DNA from: Mesorhizobium onobrychidis
GTDB lineage: Bacteria; Pseudomonadota; Alphaproteobacteria; Rhizobiales; Rhizobiaceae
Length of the DNA: 64,000 nucleotides
Assembly (NCBI RefSeq): GCF_024707545.1
Contig: NZ_CP062229.1
Location: 4,445,501 to 4,509,500 of the forward strand
Direction: 5' to 3'
The notes below the pieces were generated by a model, which ran no database searches, was not told where the DNA came from, and saw only the letters and a list, made by a program, of their open reading frames with translations. The position numbers and the translations under genes were made by a program. Positions 25,969-33,843 of this stretch are shown in pieces (the first letter of the stretch is position 1; the number at the start of each line of letters is the position of its first letter).

Positions 25969-26454
25969 CTAGTCAAGCACGACCACGGCTTCCACCTCGA
26001 ACAGCATGGGGTCGATCGCAAGCTTGGGCACGGGAATCAGAGTCTGCGCCGGCAGCGCCTCGCCGAACATTTCCTTGACGTTCTTGGTCAGCACCTCAAG
26101 CTTGGACATATCGTGATCGACCACGAAGACCGTGAGCTTGGCGACCTGATTGGGCTTCGCACCGATCCCCTCAAGCGCGGTGCGCAGGTTCGCATATGCC
26201 TGTTTCACCTGGACAGCGAAGTCGGGCGACAAGGCTCCCGTGCTGTCCTGGCCGCCCTGCCCGGAGATATATGCCACCCGGGCTTCGCGAGGCGCGATCA
26301 CCGCCGTGCTGTAGCCATTCGGCGACGGGTCGTAGAGGTTTTGTGGATTGACGATGGTCAGCTTGAGATCATTCTCATTTGCTGTCGTCGCAGTGGGAAC
26401 TCCGATGGTCATGACGATTAGCCCTCCGATAAGATGCTTGATTGCGCGTGACAT
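25969..26454 (-). CDS. Exported RidA-family protein
   Basis: 161 residues from ATG 26454, with AAGGAG upstream. The first 26 residues are a signal peptide (IKHLIGGLIVMTIGVPTATTA), unusual because RidA enamine/imine deaminases are normally cytosolic. The domain follows: VAYISGQGGQDSTG, VQVKQAYANLRTALEGIGAKPNQVAKLTVFVVD, and a C-terminal LIPVPKLAIDPMLFEVEAVVVL with the strand that in active RidA carries the catalytic arginine; here the residue pattern (DPMLFEVE) lacks the usual arginine. It may bind ligands rather than deaminate. It is divergent from a TetR gene with an elaborate operator between them. Confidence 0.8.
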   Translation of the reverse strand: MSRAIKHLIGGLIVMTIGVPTATTANENDLKLTIVNPQNLYDPSPNGYSTAVIAPREARVAYISGQGGQDSTGALSPDFAVQVKQAYANLRTALEGIGAKPNQVAKLTVFVVDHDMSKLEVLTKNVKEMFGEALPAQTLIPVPKLAIDPMLFEVEAVVVLD

Positions 26455-26515
26455 GATTTTTTCTCCTTGCTCTGCGGACTGCGAGCAACGGCCCCCGCGG
26501 TCGTACCGTCCAAGC

Positions 26516-26560
26516 GACTCGTACAACATACGAGTCATCGTATGGTACTCTGTACGAGTC
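26516..26560. promoter_or_regulatory. Nested palindromic operator between ridA-like and tetR genes
   Basis: A perfect outer inverted repeat, GACTCGTACA (26516-26525) with TGTACGAGTC (26551-26560), encloses an inner one, CATACGA (26527-26533) with TCGTATG (26538-26544). The half-site ACGAGTC recurs again at 26530-26536. It lies 62 bp upstream of the exported RidA gene and 69 bp upstream of the TetR gene, the expected place for an operator controlling both. Confidence 0.75.
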
Positions 26561-26628
26561 AACTGTTCAGGATCGACATTCCTGACGGTGCCTGCCAAAG
26601 TCGAGGTGCCGACTAGCGAGGAAGATGG

Positions 26629-27324
26629 ATGGCAGCCAAACGTAGCGGCGCCCGGATCAAACGGCCCCAACGGATAAGTGAGAGGCTCCAGCCCGTGCAG
26701 CAGCCGCACAGTGAACCGCCTCTCTCGCGCGAGCGCATCGTGGCGACCGCGGTGGAACTGCTCGACGCTCAAGGGCTCGACGGATTGACGATGCGTCGGC
26801 TGGCCGATCGCCTCGGCTCGGGCGTGATGAGCCTATATTGGCACGTTAACAACAAAGAGGATGTCTTTGATCTGGCGCTCGACTCGGTGCTCGAATATCG
26901 CGGACAGCCACAAATAGTCGAGTCTCAAGACTGGCGCGGAGAAGTCGGTCATATGCTCGAAAACTGGCGTGCCTGCATGCTGCGTCATCCTTGGTCGGCG
27001 TCGCTGTTGCCGCGCCGGGCGCTCGGCCCGAACATGCTCAGTCGCCTGGAACTGCTGAGCAAGATCCTGTCCAGAGCCGGTGTAGCGGACGCGGATCTGA
27101 ACGTAGCGATATGGTCGCTCTGGAACTATGTGATGGGCGCTACCATCACCCGGGCGAGCTTCGACCTCTCGGACGACGACAGGGCCGCCGCGCAGCAGCG
27201 CCTTGCACGCCTCAGCGAACGCTACCCCACAATCGAACGCTCTCGTCTGTTGTTGGACAACGATTGGGACGGCGCTTTCCGGAAAGGCCTCGACTTGCTG
27301 CTCGATGGCCTCGCCCCAAGATAA
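26629..27324 (+). CDS. TetR-family regulator (TetR_C_1 type)
   Basis: 231 residues. After a basic, Pro/Gln-rich leader the HTH reads RERIVATAVELLDAQGLDGLTMRRLADRLGSGVMSLYWHVNNKEDVFDLALD, characteristic of the class with the TetR C-terminal domain 1 (the SLYWHV form). The ligand domain has MLRHPWSASLLPRRALGPNML and YVMGATITRA. It is divergent from the exported RidA gene across the nested palindrome and most likely represses it. Its end abuts an agmatinase gene lacking its 5' part, so this two-gene module probably came in by insertion. Confidence 0.87.
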   Translation: MAAKRSGARIKRPQRISERLQPVQQPHSEPPLSRERIVATAVELLDAQGLDGLTMRRLADRLGSGVMSLYWHVNNKEDVFDLALDSVLEYRGQPQIVESQDWRGEVGHMLENWRACMLRHPWSASLLPRRALGPNMLSRLELLSKILSRAGVADADLNVAIWSLWNYVMGATITRASFDLSDDDRAAAQQRLARLSERYPTIERSRLLLDNDWDGAFRKGLDLLLDGLAPR

Positions 27325-27374
27325 TAAGCATTCCTTTTCATCGCCCAGCTATCCGGCCGGTATCGCACAATGCC

Positions 27375-28010
27375 GGAAACCGAGCCCGGATCGAGGCGAA
27401 GACGCGCGAGGTCCTGGCGTTGCCGGCGGTACCGATCCTGCTTGGCGGCGACGATTCCGTGCCCATTCCCTTCCTCGCCGGCTTTGCGGATCATGGGCCG
27501 GTCTGGATCCTGCAGATCGACGCCCATATCGACTGGCGCGACGAGGTGTCTGGCGAACGCTACGGCTATTCGAGCCCGATGCGCCGGGCGAGCGAGATGC
27601 CGCATGTCGCCGGCATCGTGCAGGTCGGCATCCGTGGCGTCGGCAGCGCACGGCTCACCGAAATCGAAGCGGCGCGGCGCTATGGCAGCCGCTTCGTGAC
27701 CGCCCGCGAGGTTCACGCCCAGGGCGTCGAAGCCGCACTCCGGCATATTCCGGAAGGAGCGCGGGTCATCGTCACTCTCGACTGCGACGGCCTCGACCCC
27801 GGCATCATGCCGGGCGTGGCGGCGCGTACGCCCGGCGGCCTCACCTACACGCATGTGATCGACCTGATCGCAGGCCTCGGCAAGAGGGCCAGGATCACAG
27901 GATTCGACCTTGTCGAGCTCTATCCTCCCGCCGACATCGACGGCCTGTCGGCCCTGACCGCCGCTCGCCTTCTCGTCAATGTGATCGGCACCATCGTCCG
28001 GCAGGTTTGA
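27375..28010 (+). pseudogene. 5'-truncated agmatinase/arginase-family gene
   Basis: From about 27375 one plus frame encodes 211 residues of the ureohydrolase fold: PILLGGDDSVPIPF (replacing GGDHS), WILQIDAHIDWRDE with the manganese-binding DAHxD motif, GRVIVTLDCDGLDPGIMPG with DxDxxDP, and FDLVELYPPADIDGLSALTAARL. The first roughly 100 residues of the family, before the GGDH motif, are absent. Upstream sequence in this frame overlaps the TetR gene and is not ureohydrolase-like. No proper start or ribosome site exists at the junction. The gene was probably cut by insertion of the tetR/ridA module. Confidence 0.85.
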
Positions 28011-28111
28011 AAACATCCCCCCGCGACATTTCCAGTTGCAGGGGATGTGACTGTCCCTTGCCCACGAAGGCCGATTTCCTGGTCAGACCGCCCTCCGCAC
28101 TTCCATTCGTG

Positions 28112-28675
28112 TCAAAACTCAATATCACCAAAGTCCCCGCCGCCATCGGAGCTGGCATCGCCTGCCTGGTCGGCAGCGGCTTCGTCTGGCTGTGACGCCG
28201 CCGGCTCGGTTGCCTGCGCTTCGCTTCCGCCAAACATGCCTGCGATCGCGTTGCCGAGAAGCACGCCGCCGGCCACGCCCATCGCAGTCTGCGCGGCTCC
28301 GGCGAGGAAACCGCCGCCTGCCCTTTGTTGATCATTGCCAGAAAGCGGCTCCTGCGGCGCAGCGGCAGCGGTGCGCCCGACCCGCGGGACCGAACCCGAG
28401 CGCCTGGCGCCGCCGCCGAAGAGCCCGCCAAGCAATCCGCCGCCGGCAGACTGCTGTGCCTGTTGTTCCAGTTCCTCGATGCGGGACTGTGCCGCGTTCA
28501 AGGCCTGCTCCTGCACGACGATCGTTTGCGCCATGTAGTATGGCGCGCCGGGCTGCCGGGCAATCCGGTCGTTGATGAAGCGTTCCGCTTCGGCATCGCG
28601 CGGCGGCGTCTGTCGCTCGACGTTCGCAAGTTTCTCGAAAAGGTTGCCGATCGCCTGCTGGTCGTTCCTGTCCAT
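28112..28675 (-). CDS. DUF2076 protein
   Basis: 187 residues from ATG 28675. MDRNDQQAIGNLFEKLANVERQTPPRDAEAERFINDRIARQPGAPYYMAQTIVVQEQAL is the standard DUF2076 N-terminus. A short coiled-coil-like stretch (RIEELEQQAQQS) is followed by Gly-rich GGGLLGGLFGGGARR, GGGFLAGAAQTAMGVAGGVLLGNAIAGMFGG and an acidic tail ending DFGDIEF. Members are envelope-associated proteins of unknown function. The Gly-rich helix could insert in a membrane. It is convergent with the agmatinase remnant and separated from the BI-1 gene by palindrome C. Confidence 0.85.
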   Translation of the reverse strand: MDRNDQQAIGNLFEKLANVERQTPPRDAEAERFINDRIARQPGAPYYMAQTIVVQEQALNAAQSRIEELEQQAQQSAGGGLLGGLFGGGARRSGSVPRVGRTAAAAPQEPLSGNDQQRAGGGFLAGAAQTAMGVAGGVLLGNAIAGMFGGSEAQATEPAASQPDEAAADQAGDASSDGGGDFGDIEF

Positions 28676-28747
28676 GGGAAGCAACTCCGGTTATCCAGGC
28701 GCGCCGCGTCCAGCAGATTCTCGCGACGCACTCTAAGTCCCTGTTTT

Positions 28748-28787
28748 ATGCATGTCGCGGTGCCAAAACCGCTGCCGCGACATGCAT
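28748..28787. repeat. Perfect palindrome, family C
   Basis: A 13-bp perfect inverted repeat, ATGCATGTCGCGG with CCGCGACATGCAT, around a 14-nt loop containing CCAAAACCG. It lies 13 bp beyond the BI-1 stop codon and resembles the element at 17648. It can serve as a 3' hairpin for the minus-strand BI-1 transcript. Confidence 0.7.
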
Positions 28788-28800
28788 TGATTTGACGCGG

Positions 28801-29517
28801 CTATTCGCGCTCGCCGGTGAAGTTCAGCAGCAGCTGGAAGATGTTGATGAAGTTCAGATAGAGCGAGAATGCACCGAAGACGGCGAGCTTCTGCTGCGAT
28901 TCCGCACCGAAGTTTTCCGCAAACTGCTCCTTGATCGTCTGGGTATCCCAGGCGGTGAGACCGATGAAGACGGCGATGCCGATCACTGAGATGGCGAACT
29001 GGAGCGCGGTCGAGCCGAGGAAGATGTTGACGATGCTGGCGATCACCACGCCGATCAGGCCCATGATCAGGAAGGACGAGAACTGGGTCAGGTCGCGTTT
29101 GGTCGTGTAGCCGTAAAGGCTTGTCGCGCCGAACATGGTGGCGGCGATGAAAAAGGTGCGCGCGATGCTGGTCCCGGTGAAGACCAGGAACACGGACGCC
29201 AGCGACAGGCCCATGACCGCACAGAATGCCCAGAACATCGCCTGAGCGCCGGCCGCGGACATCGTCTGTATTCGGAACGAGAACAGCAGCACGAAGGCGA
29301 GCGGTGCCAGCATCACCACCCACTTCAACGGGCTGGAAAAGATCGGCACGTAGAGGGCTGGCGTGGAAGCCACCACGAAGGCGATCACGCCGGTAACGAC
29401 GAGGCCAACTCCCATATAATTGTAGACGCGCAGCATATGCTGGCGCAGGCCTTCGTCGTAGACGGCGCCGGTTTGGGCTCCGACGCCGGTGCGGTATCCT
29501 AGATTGGGGGTGTTCAT
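28801..29517 (-). CDS. Bax inhibitor-1 family membrane protein
   Basis: 238 residues with seven hydrophobic segments. The family signature appears in the loop before the last segments: VFIGLTAWDTQTIKEQFAEN, and GATSLYGYTTKRDLTQFSSFLIMGL is typical. C-terminal residues SLYLNFINIFQLLLNFTGERE are conserved in YbhL/YccA-type proteins. BI-1 proteins of bacteria are proposed pH-sensitive calcium leak channels or regulators of membrane proteases. The gene stands alone, 20 bp downstream of the anti-sigma factor gene on the same strand. Confidence 0.93.
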   Translation of the reverse strand: MNTPNLGYRTGVGAQTGAVYDEGLRQHMLRVYNYMGVGLVVTGVIAFVVASTPALYVPIFSSPLKWVVMLAPLAFVLLFSFRIQTMSAAGAQAMFWAFCAVMGLSLASVFLVFTGTSIARTFFIAATMFGATSLYGYTTKRDLTQFSSFLIMGLIGVVIASIVNIFLGSTALQFAISVIGIAVFIGLTAWDTQTIKEQFAENFGAESQQKLAVFGAFSLYLNFINIFQLLLNFTGERE

Positions 29518-29537
29518 GCGGGTTCTCCTTTGTGAGG

Positions 29538-30320
29538 TCAGTAAAGCGTGTTGGCGAGCGTTTCTGCGGTGCGATCGAGATCGCGGACACCGCTTCGGGC
29601 GACGACTGCGTAAGCAACTTCGCCGATCTGGAAATAGGCCGAGGAAATTTCGCCCGAGGGGGCGACGGTCGGCTGGACCACGTCGAACGTTCCGGGCCTG
29701 ATCGCGAACAGTGAGACCAGCCCCAGGTCCCTAGTTTCGACAGCCATCTCGACGCTCGGGCCGAACTGCGACGGATAGATCTGCACGTCACGCACCTTCC
29801 AGTCCTTCGGCAGCGACGGCATGACGATCGCCGTGGCGGCGCGGATTTCGTCCGCATCGTAGTTCGGCGCTTCGGGCTGGGATGACATGGCCTCGCGCAT
29901 GATCGTCGTCCTGTGTGCCCGGATCGCTTCCTCCAGATAGACAGGCGGCTGGGTCGAGGCGACGACTTTCGTCACCGATATCGGCCCGACGATCCCGTTC
30001 GCCAACCAGCCCGCAGCCACCAAGACTGCGACCGCCGCAGCCCGCTGCAACGTGCGTAAGGCGCGCCCCCGGGCCAGTCCCCGCTCCAGCCGCCGTGCCG
30101 CATCGGCCGTTGCCGGCCGCGCCATGCCCCTGGATCCGGCAAGCGCCACGCGCAGTTCGTCGCGCGTCCTGAGGTCGGACATCACGCGAGCGGCCGCCTC
30201 CGGACGGGCGGAAAGAAACGCCTCGACCTCGATGCGGCGGGCAACGTCCAGCTGGTCGTCGACATAGGCGTCGAGGTCGGCATCGGTCACCGGGTCGCGC
30301 AGTTCGCTCATCACAGACAT
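29538..30320 (-). CDS. Membrane anti-sigma factor
   Basis: 260 residues from ATG 30320, which overlaps the sigma gene stop as TGATG with GGAGG upstream. The N-terminal cytoplasmic segment (VTDADLDAYVDDQLDVARRIEVEAFLSARPEAAARVMSDL) is the anti-sigma fold without the zinc-binding HxxxCxxC motif. One transmembrane helix lies at about 92-112 (AAAVAVLVAAGWLANGIV). The periplasmic domain of about 150 residues may be the sensor. It presumably sequesters the co-encoded ECF sigma factor at the membrane until a stress signal releases it. Confidence 0.85.
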   Translation of the reverse strand: MSVMSELRDPVTDADLDAYVDDQLDVARRIEVEAFLSARPEAAARVMSDLRTRDELRVALAGSRGMARPATADAARRLERGLARGRALRTLQRAAAVAVLVAAGWLANGIVGPISVTKVVASTQPPVYLEEAIRAHRTTIMREAMSSQPEAPNYDADEIRAATAIVMPSLPKDWKVRDVQIYPSQFGPSVEMAVETRDLGLVSLFAIRPGTFDVVQPTVAPSGEISSAYFQIGEVAYAVVARSGVRDLDRTAETLANTLY

Positions 30321-30868
30321 CACGGGCCTCCCACGATCTTGAGGTGGTTTTTCGCACGTGCCGGCAATTTGTCCTCCATCTCGCGGAGCGCCGCGCGCGC
30401 CCTGCCAATGCGCGACATCAGCGTTCCCAGCGGTACGCCGCTGACCTCGGCCGCCTGGCTGTAGGTAAGTCCCTCGATGGCGACGAGATGCAGCGCCGAC
30501 CGCTGCTCATCCGGCAATTTGAAAAAAGCTTCGCGCAACTGTGCCAGGCGGACGGAATGCTCCTGGGGAGCCTGCACGCTGGCGTCGACAAGATATCCGG
30601 CCTGCTCGACGCGCACCGCTTCAGACTTGCGGGACCGCAAACCGTCAATGAAAGCATTGTGGACGATCGACAGCAGCCATGCGCGCAGGTTCCCGCCCGA
30701 TCGGAATGTGCCGCGCCGCTCATAGGCACGCACCAGCGCGTCATGCACCAGATCCTCTGCTTCTGCGCTGTCGCGCGTCAGCGAACGCGCGTAGCGCCGC
30801 AGGGAACCAAGCTGTCCTATGATATCGAAGCGTGGCATCGACCCTCTCATGTCCTGTTTACGGAGCAT
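30320..30868 (-). CDS. ECF-type RNA polymerase sigma factor
   Basis: 182 residues (shorter by 6 or 10 if ATG 30850 or 30838 is used; the last has GAGGG upstream). Region 2 reads LRRYARSLTRDSAEAEDLVHDALVRAYERRGTFRSGGNLRAWLLSIVHNAFIDGLR. Region 4 reads FFKLPDEQRSALHLVAIEGLTYSQAAEVSGVPLGTLMSRIGRARAALRE. These are classic ECF features. Translation is coupled to the anti-sigma gene. Such pairs usually autoregulate; the 321-bp upstream region should hold the promoter, but no motif could be assigned with confidence. Confidence 0.93.
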   Translation of the reverse strand: MLRKQDMRGSMPRFDIIGQLGSLRRYARSLTRDSAEAEDLVHDALVRAYERRGTFRSGGNLRAWLLSIVHNAFIDGLRSRKSEAVRVEQAGYLVDASVQAPQEHSVRLAQLREAFFKLPDEQRSALHLVAIEGLTYSQAAEVSGVPLGTLMSRIGRARAALREMEDKLPARAKNHLKIVGGP

Positions 30869-31189
30869 GGCAGGTTTTTAATCCCGCTCTTTGAGTTTTT
30901 TGCGATCCGGGAAGGTCAGGCATCACCGGTATAACGCCACCATCGCGCGTACGGCTTGTTTGTCCGCGAACGAGCAGCCCTCCCCTCAGCCGCCACAATT
31001 CGCCGCGCGGTTTTGGCGCACCGGGGATTTCGATGTTTATATCTGAATTAATTTGTGACGCGGAAAATCGCGAAGGTGTCATCTTTCTCGGGGCACTTGC
31101 GAGTTATAGGCAGGAAACATTCACCGCCGAATCTTCGCTTCGCCGACGGCCCTTTGGGCCCGCTTTGTTCAACGAATTATCGACCCGAC
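30869..31189. other. 321-bp divergent intergenic region
   Basis: This lies between the ECF sigma gene (minus) and opgC (plus). It includes an AT-richer patch (TTTATATCTGAATTAATTTG near 31033) and GGAAACATTC near 31112 that could be promoter elements. A short minus-strand frame here shows no protein-family features. No RNA gene was recognised. Confidence 0.4.
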
Positions 31190-31213
31190 ATGACAAGCCC
31201 CGACATGACAAGC
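31184..31213 (+). repeat. 15-bp tandem duplication spanning the opgC start codon
   Basis: CCCGACATGACAAGC is repeated exactly twice, at 31184-31198 and 31199-31213. Each copy contains an ATG in the same frame, at 31190 and 31205, so the N-terminus can start at either and differs by five residues (MTSPD). Confidence 0.85.
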
Positions 31214-32359
31214 AATGTGCCAACCCAGCGGGATACCCGCATCGATGTCTTCCGCGCGCTAGCGCTGCTGACGATCTTCGTCAACCATGTGCCGGGGACG
31301 ATCTTCGAGTATTTCACGCACAAGAATTTCGGCTTTTCCGATTCGGCCGAAGCCTTCGTGCTGATTTCAGGGATTGCCGTTGGGCTCGCCTACGGACTGA
31401 AGTTCCAGCCGGGGAACCGGTTGCTCATCACCCTGAAGGCTTGGCGGCGTGCCGGCGTCCTCTATGTCACCCATGTCATGACCACTGTCGCGACGCTGGC
31501 GATCTTCTCGGCGGCCGCATTGCATTTCTCGCGGCCCGATCTTTTGAAGCTGATCAACATCCAGATGATCATCGAGGACACGCCGGAAGCGCTGCTCGGC
31601 ATCGCGGCGCTTGGGCATCAAATCGGCTATAACAACATTCTTTCCATGTATGCCGTCGTACTTCTGATGGTGCCGCTTTTCCTGTGGATCGGCACTTTCA
31701 GCCTGCGCCTGATGCTTGCTGCGTCCGCTCTCCTCTGGCTCATCGTCGGCATTTTCCAGATCGCGCCTTCGAATTTTCCCGGCGACGGCTTCTGGTTCCT
31801 GAACCCGCTCTCCTGGCAGTTTCTTTTCGTCATCGGGATCGCCGGCATGCTGCATGTCAAGCGCGGCGGCGAAATCCGCTTCAACTGGATGATGGCGAGC
31901 GCGGCCGTCGGGTATCTGGTCGGTGCGCTGATTTGGGTGCGGCTGCCGCTGTGGGGCATCGAGACGGCCTCCGGCCTGCCTACCGTGCTGACCGGCTTCG
32001 ACAAGACGTTCCTGTCGCTGTCGCGCCTCATGCACATTCTGGCGATCGCCTATCTGATCGTGGCAATCCCGGCGCTTTCCAACCTGGCGAGGACCAGGCC
32101 CAGACACCCGCTCGCGGTTCTCGGCAAGCATTCGCTGCCGGTCTTCATCGCCGGAACGATCCTCGCCATGATCGCGCAGGTCATGAAGGTCGTCAGCCCA
32201 GGCGGGCTCCCCTACGACGCAATCCTGATCTCGACAGGCATCGCGCTGCAATTCGGCTTCGCCTATTACCTCGAATGGTTGCCGCGGATCGGTTGGGGCG
32301 GCAAGAAACAGCAACCTGTCGCCCCCTTGCCGTCGGCCGCCCTCAAGCTGGCGTCATAG
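31190..32359 (+). CDS. opgC: OpgC-family protein (osmoregulated periplasmic glucan modification)
   Basis: 389 residues from ATG 31190 (or 384 from ATG 31205). TRIDVFRALALLTIFVNHVPGTIFEYFTHKNFGFSDSAEAFVLISGIAVG is the OpgC N-terminal signature: a conserved RxDxxR and the NHVPG histidine in the first helix. Around ten transmembrane helices follow, ending with FGFAYYLEWLPRIGW. OpgC is an acyltransferase-like membrane protein that succinylates cyclic or linear glucans in the periplasm. No opgG/opgH or ndvB gene is adjacent. It stands alone, divergent from the ECF sigma pair. Confidence 0.88.
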   Translation: MTSPDMTSNVPTQRDTRIDVFRALALLTIFVNHVPGTIFEYFTHKNFGFSDSAEAFVLISGIAVGLAYGLKFQPGNRLLITLKAWRRAGVLYVTHVMTTVATLAIFSAAALHFSRPDLLKLINIQMIIEDTPEALLGIAALGHQIGYNNILSMYAVVLLMVPLFLWIGTFSLRLMLAASALLWLIVGIFQIAPSNFPGDGFWFLNPLSWQFLFVIGIAGMLHVKRGGEIRFNWMMASAAVGYLVGALIWVRLPLWGIETASGLPTVLTGFDKTFLSLSRLMHILAIAYLIVAIPALSNLARTRPRHPLAVLGKHSLPVFIAGTILAMIAQVMKVVSPGGLPYDAILISTGIALQFGFAYYLEWLPRIGWGGKKQQPVAPLPSAALKLAS

Positions 32360-32521
32360 AACGGCGTCAACCAACTGACATGCGGAAGCCGCATTTGCCT
32401 GCTGCGCCGTGCCAATCAGGCCTGTCTCCCCGCTTTGGCGGTTTTCAGCTTGGTGCAAATGAAACCGCTGGCGCAGCACGGCCGATTTGCGTATCACTCC
32501 GCCGCCAACGGAACCGCGCCG

Positions 32522-33706
32522 ATGTTTGAAGACCTCCAGCCTGCCCTAGCCGACAAGATCCTCGCCTTGATCGGCCTCTATCGCGCCGATCCCCGCCCCG
32601 GCAAAGTCGACCTTGGCGTTGGCGTCTACAAGGATCTCGATGGCAAGACGCCGGTGATGCGCGCCGTGCGCGAAGCCGAAAAGCGATTGCTGCAGAGCCA
32701 GGATACCAAGACCTATCTCGGCCTTGCCGGCGATACCGGCTTCAACACGGCGATGGCGGGGCTGGTCTTTGGCCCTGCGGCCGAGCTGACGCGAATCCGT
32801 GCGGCGCAGGCGCCCGGCGGCTCGGGCGCGCTGCGACTGGTGGCTGAGCTGCTCAAGAGGACGCGATCGGACGCGACGATCTGGCTGTCGGACCCGACCT
32901 GGCCGAACCACATGCCGGTGATGCGCGCCGCCGGCCTGCAGATACGCGAATATCCCTATTTCGACGCCGCCTCAGGTGCTGTTCGCTTCGCCGACATGAT
33001 GAGTGCGCTGGCGACCGCCAGGAGCGGCGACGTGGTGCTGCTGCATGGTTGCTGCCACAATCCGACAGGCGCCAATCTGGACACCGCGCAGTGGGCTGAA
33101 ATAGCCGACCTAGTCGTCGAGCGCGGCTTGCTGCCCTTTGTCGACATTGCCTATCAGGGTTTTGGCGAAGGCCTCGACGCTGACGCCGTCGGCTTGCGCC
33201 TGCTGGCGGCGAAAGTCCCGGAAATGGTCGTTGCCTCGAGCTGCTCGAAGAACTTTGCCGTGTATCGTGACCGTGTCGGCGCGGCGATGATCCTGGCCAA
33301 AGATAGCGCGCAGGCGGATGTGGCAATGAGCCAGATGCTGTCGGCCGCCCGCGCTATGTACTCGATGCCGCCGGACCACGGCGCGGCCGCGGTGCGCATC
33401 GTGCTCGAAGACGCCACGCTGCGGGCCGACTGGGAAGCTGAGCTTGAGGAGATGCGCCTGCGTATGCTGCGGCTTCGTGTCCAGTTCGCCGAAGCGCTGC
33501 GGCGGCAGTCCAATTCCGACCGCTTCGATTTCGTCGCCAGCCATCGCGGCATGTTTTCCCGGCTCGGCCTGTCCGAAGCGCAGGTCGAGCGGCTGCGCGT
33601 CGAACACGGCGTCTATATGGTCGGCGACAGCCGCATCAACGTCGCCGGCCTGCCGGAGGACGGCATGGACGCGCTCGCCAAGGCGATCGTCTCCGTGCTC
33701 GACTGA
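32522..33706 (+). CDS. tyrB: Aromatic amino acid aminotransferase (class I, AspC/TyrB type)
   Basis: 394 residues from ATG 32522. MFEDLQPALADKILALIGLYRADPRPGKVDLGVGVYKD is the standard start. The substrate-arginine region and LLHGCCHNPTGANLD precede the PLP lysine in SSCSKNFAVYRDRVG, and the C-terminal active-site arginine region reads GVYMVGDSRINVAGL. It transfers the amino group between aromatic amino acids or aspartate and 2-oxo acids. The upstream 160 bp hold no recognisable leader. It is followed by a palindromic repeat. TyrB versus AspC preference cannot be read from sequence. Confidence 0.9.
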   Translation: MFEDLQPALADKILALIGLYRADPRPGKVDLGVGVYKDLDGKTPVMRAVREAEKRLLQSQDTKTYLGLAGDTGFNTAMAGLVFGPAAELTRIRAAQAPGGSGALRLVAELLKRTRSDATIWLSDPTWPNHMPVMRAAGLQIREYPYFDAASGAVRFADMMSALATARSGDVVLLHGCCHNPTGANLDTAQWAEIADLVVERGLLPFVDIAYQGFGEGLDADAVGLRLLAAKVPEMVVASSCSKNFAVYRDRVGAAMILAKDSAQADVAMSQMLSAARAMYSMPPDHGAAAVRIVLEDATLRADWEAELEEMRLRMLRLRVQFAEALRRQSNSDRFDFVASHRGMFSRLGLSEAQVERLRVEHGVYMVGDSRINVAGLPEDGMDALAKAIVSVLD

Positions 33707-33718
33707 CACTTTGCTTGA

Positions 33719-33763
33719 CCATGATCTTTTCCGAAAGCCGGCTTCCACTTTTCGGGATCATGG
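33719..33763. repeat. Dispersed palindrome, family A
   Basis: Outer arms CCATGATC and GATCATGG enclose TTTCCGAAAGCCG and CTTTTCGGG. GACACTTTGC precedes it, the same linker found beside other family A copies. It lies just after the aminotransferase stop. Confidence 0.75.
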
Positions 33764-33843
33764 CCTGCGCGCAACTGTGGACAATGCGCCCTTGCCGGCT
33801 GACAGCATTTGCCGAGTGATCGGTGCACGATAGCATTCGACGG

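Noticed and set aside
30858..31082. 74-codon minus-strand frame upstream of the ECF sigma gene
   Set aside because: Arg-rich with no start signal or family features; it overlaps the probable promoter region.
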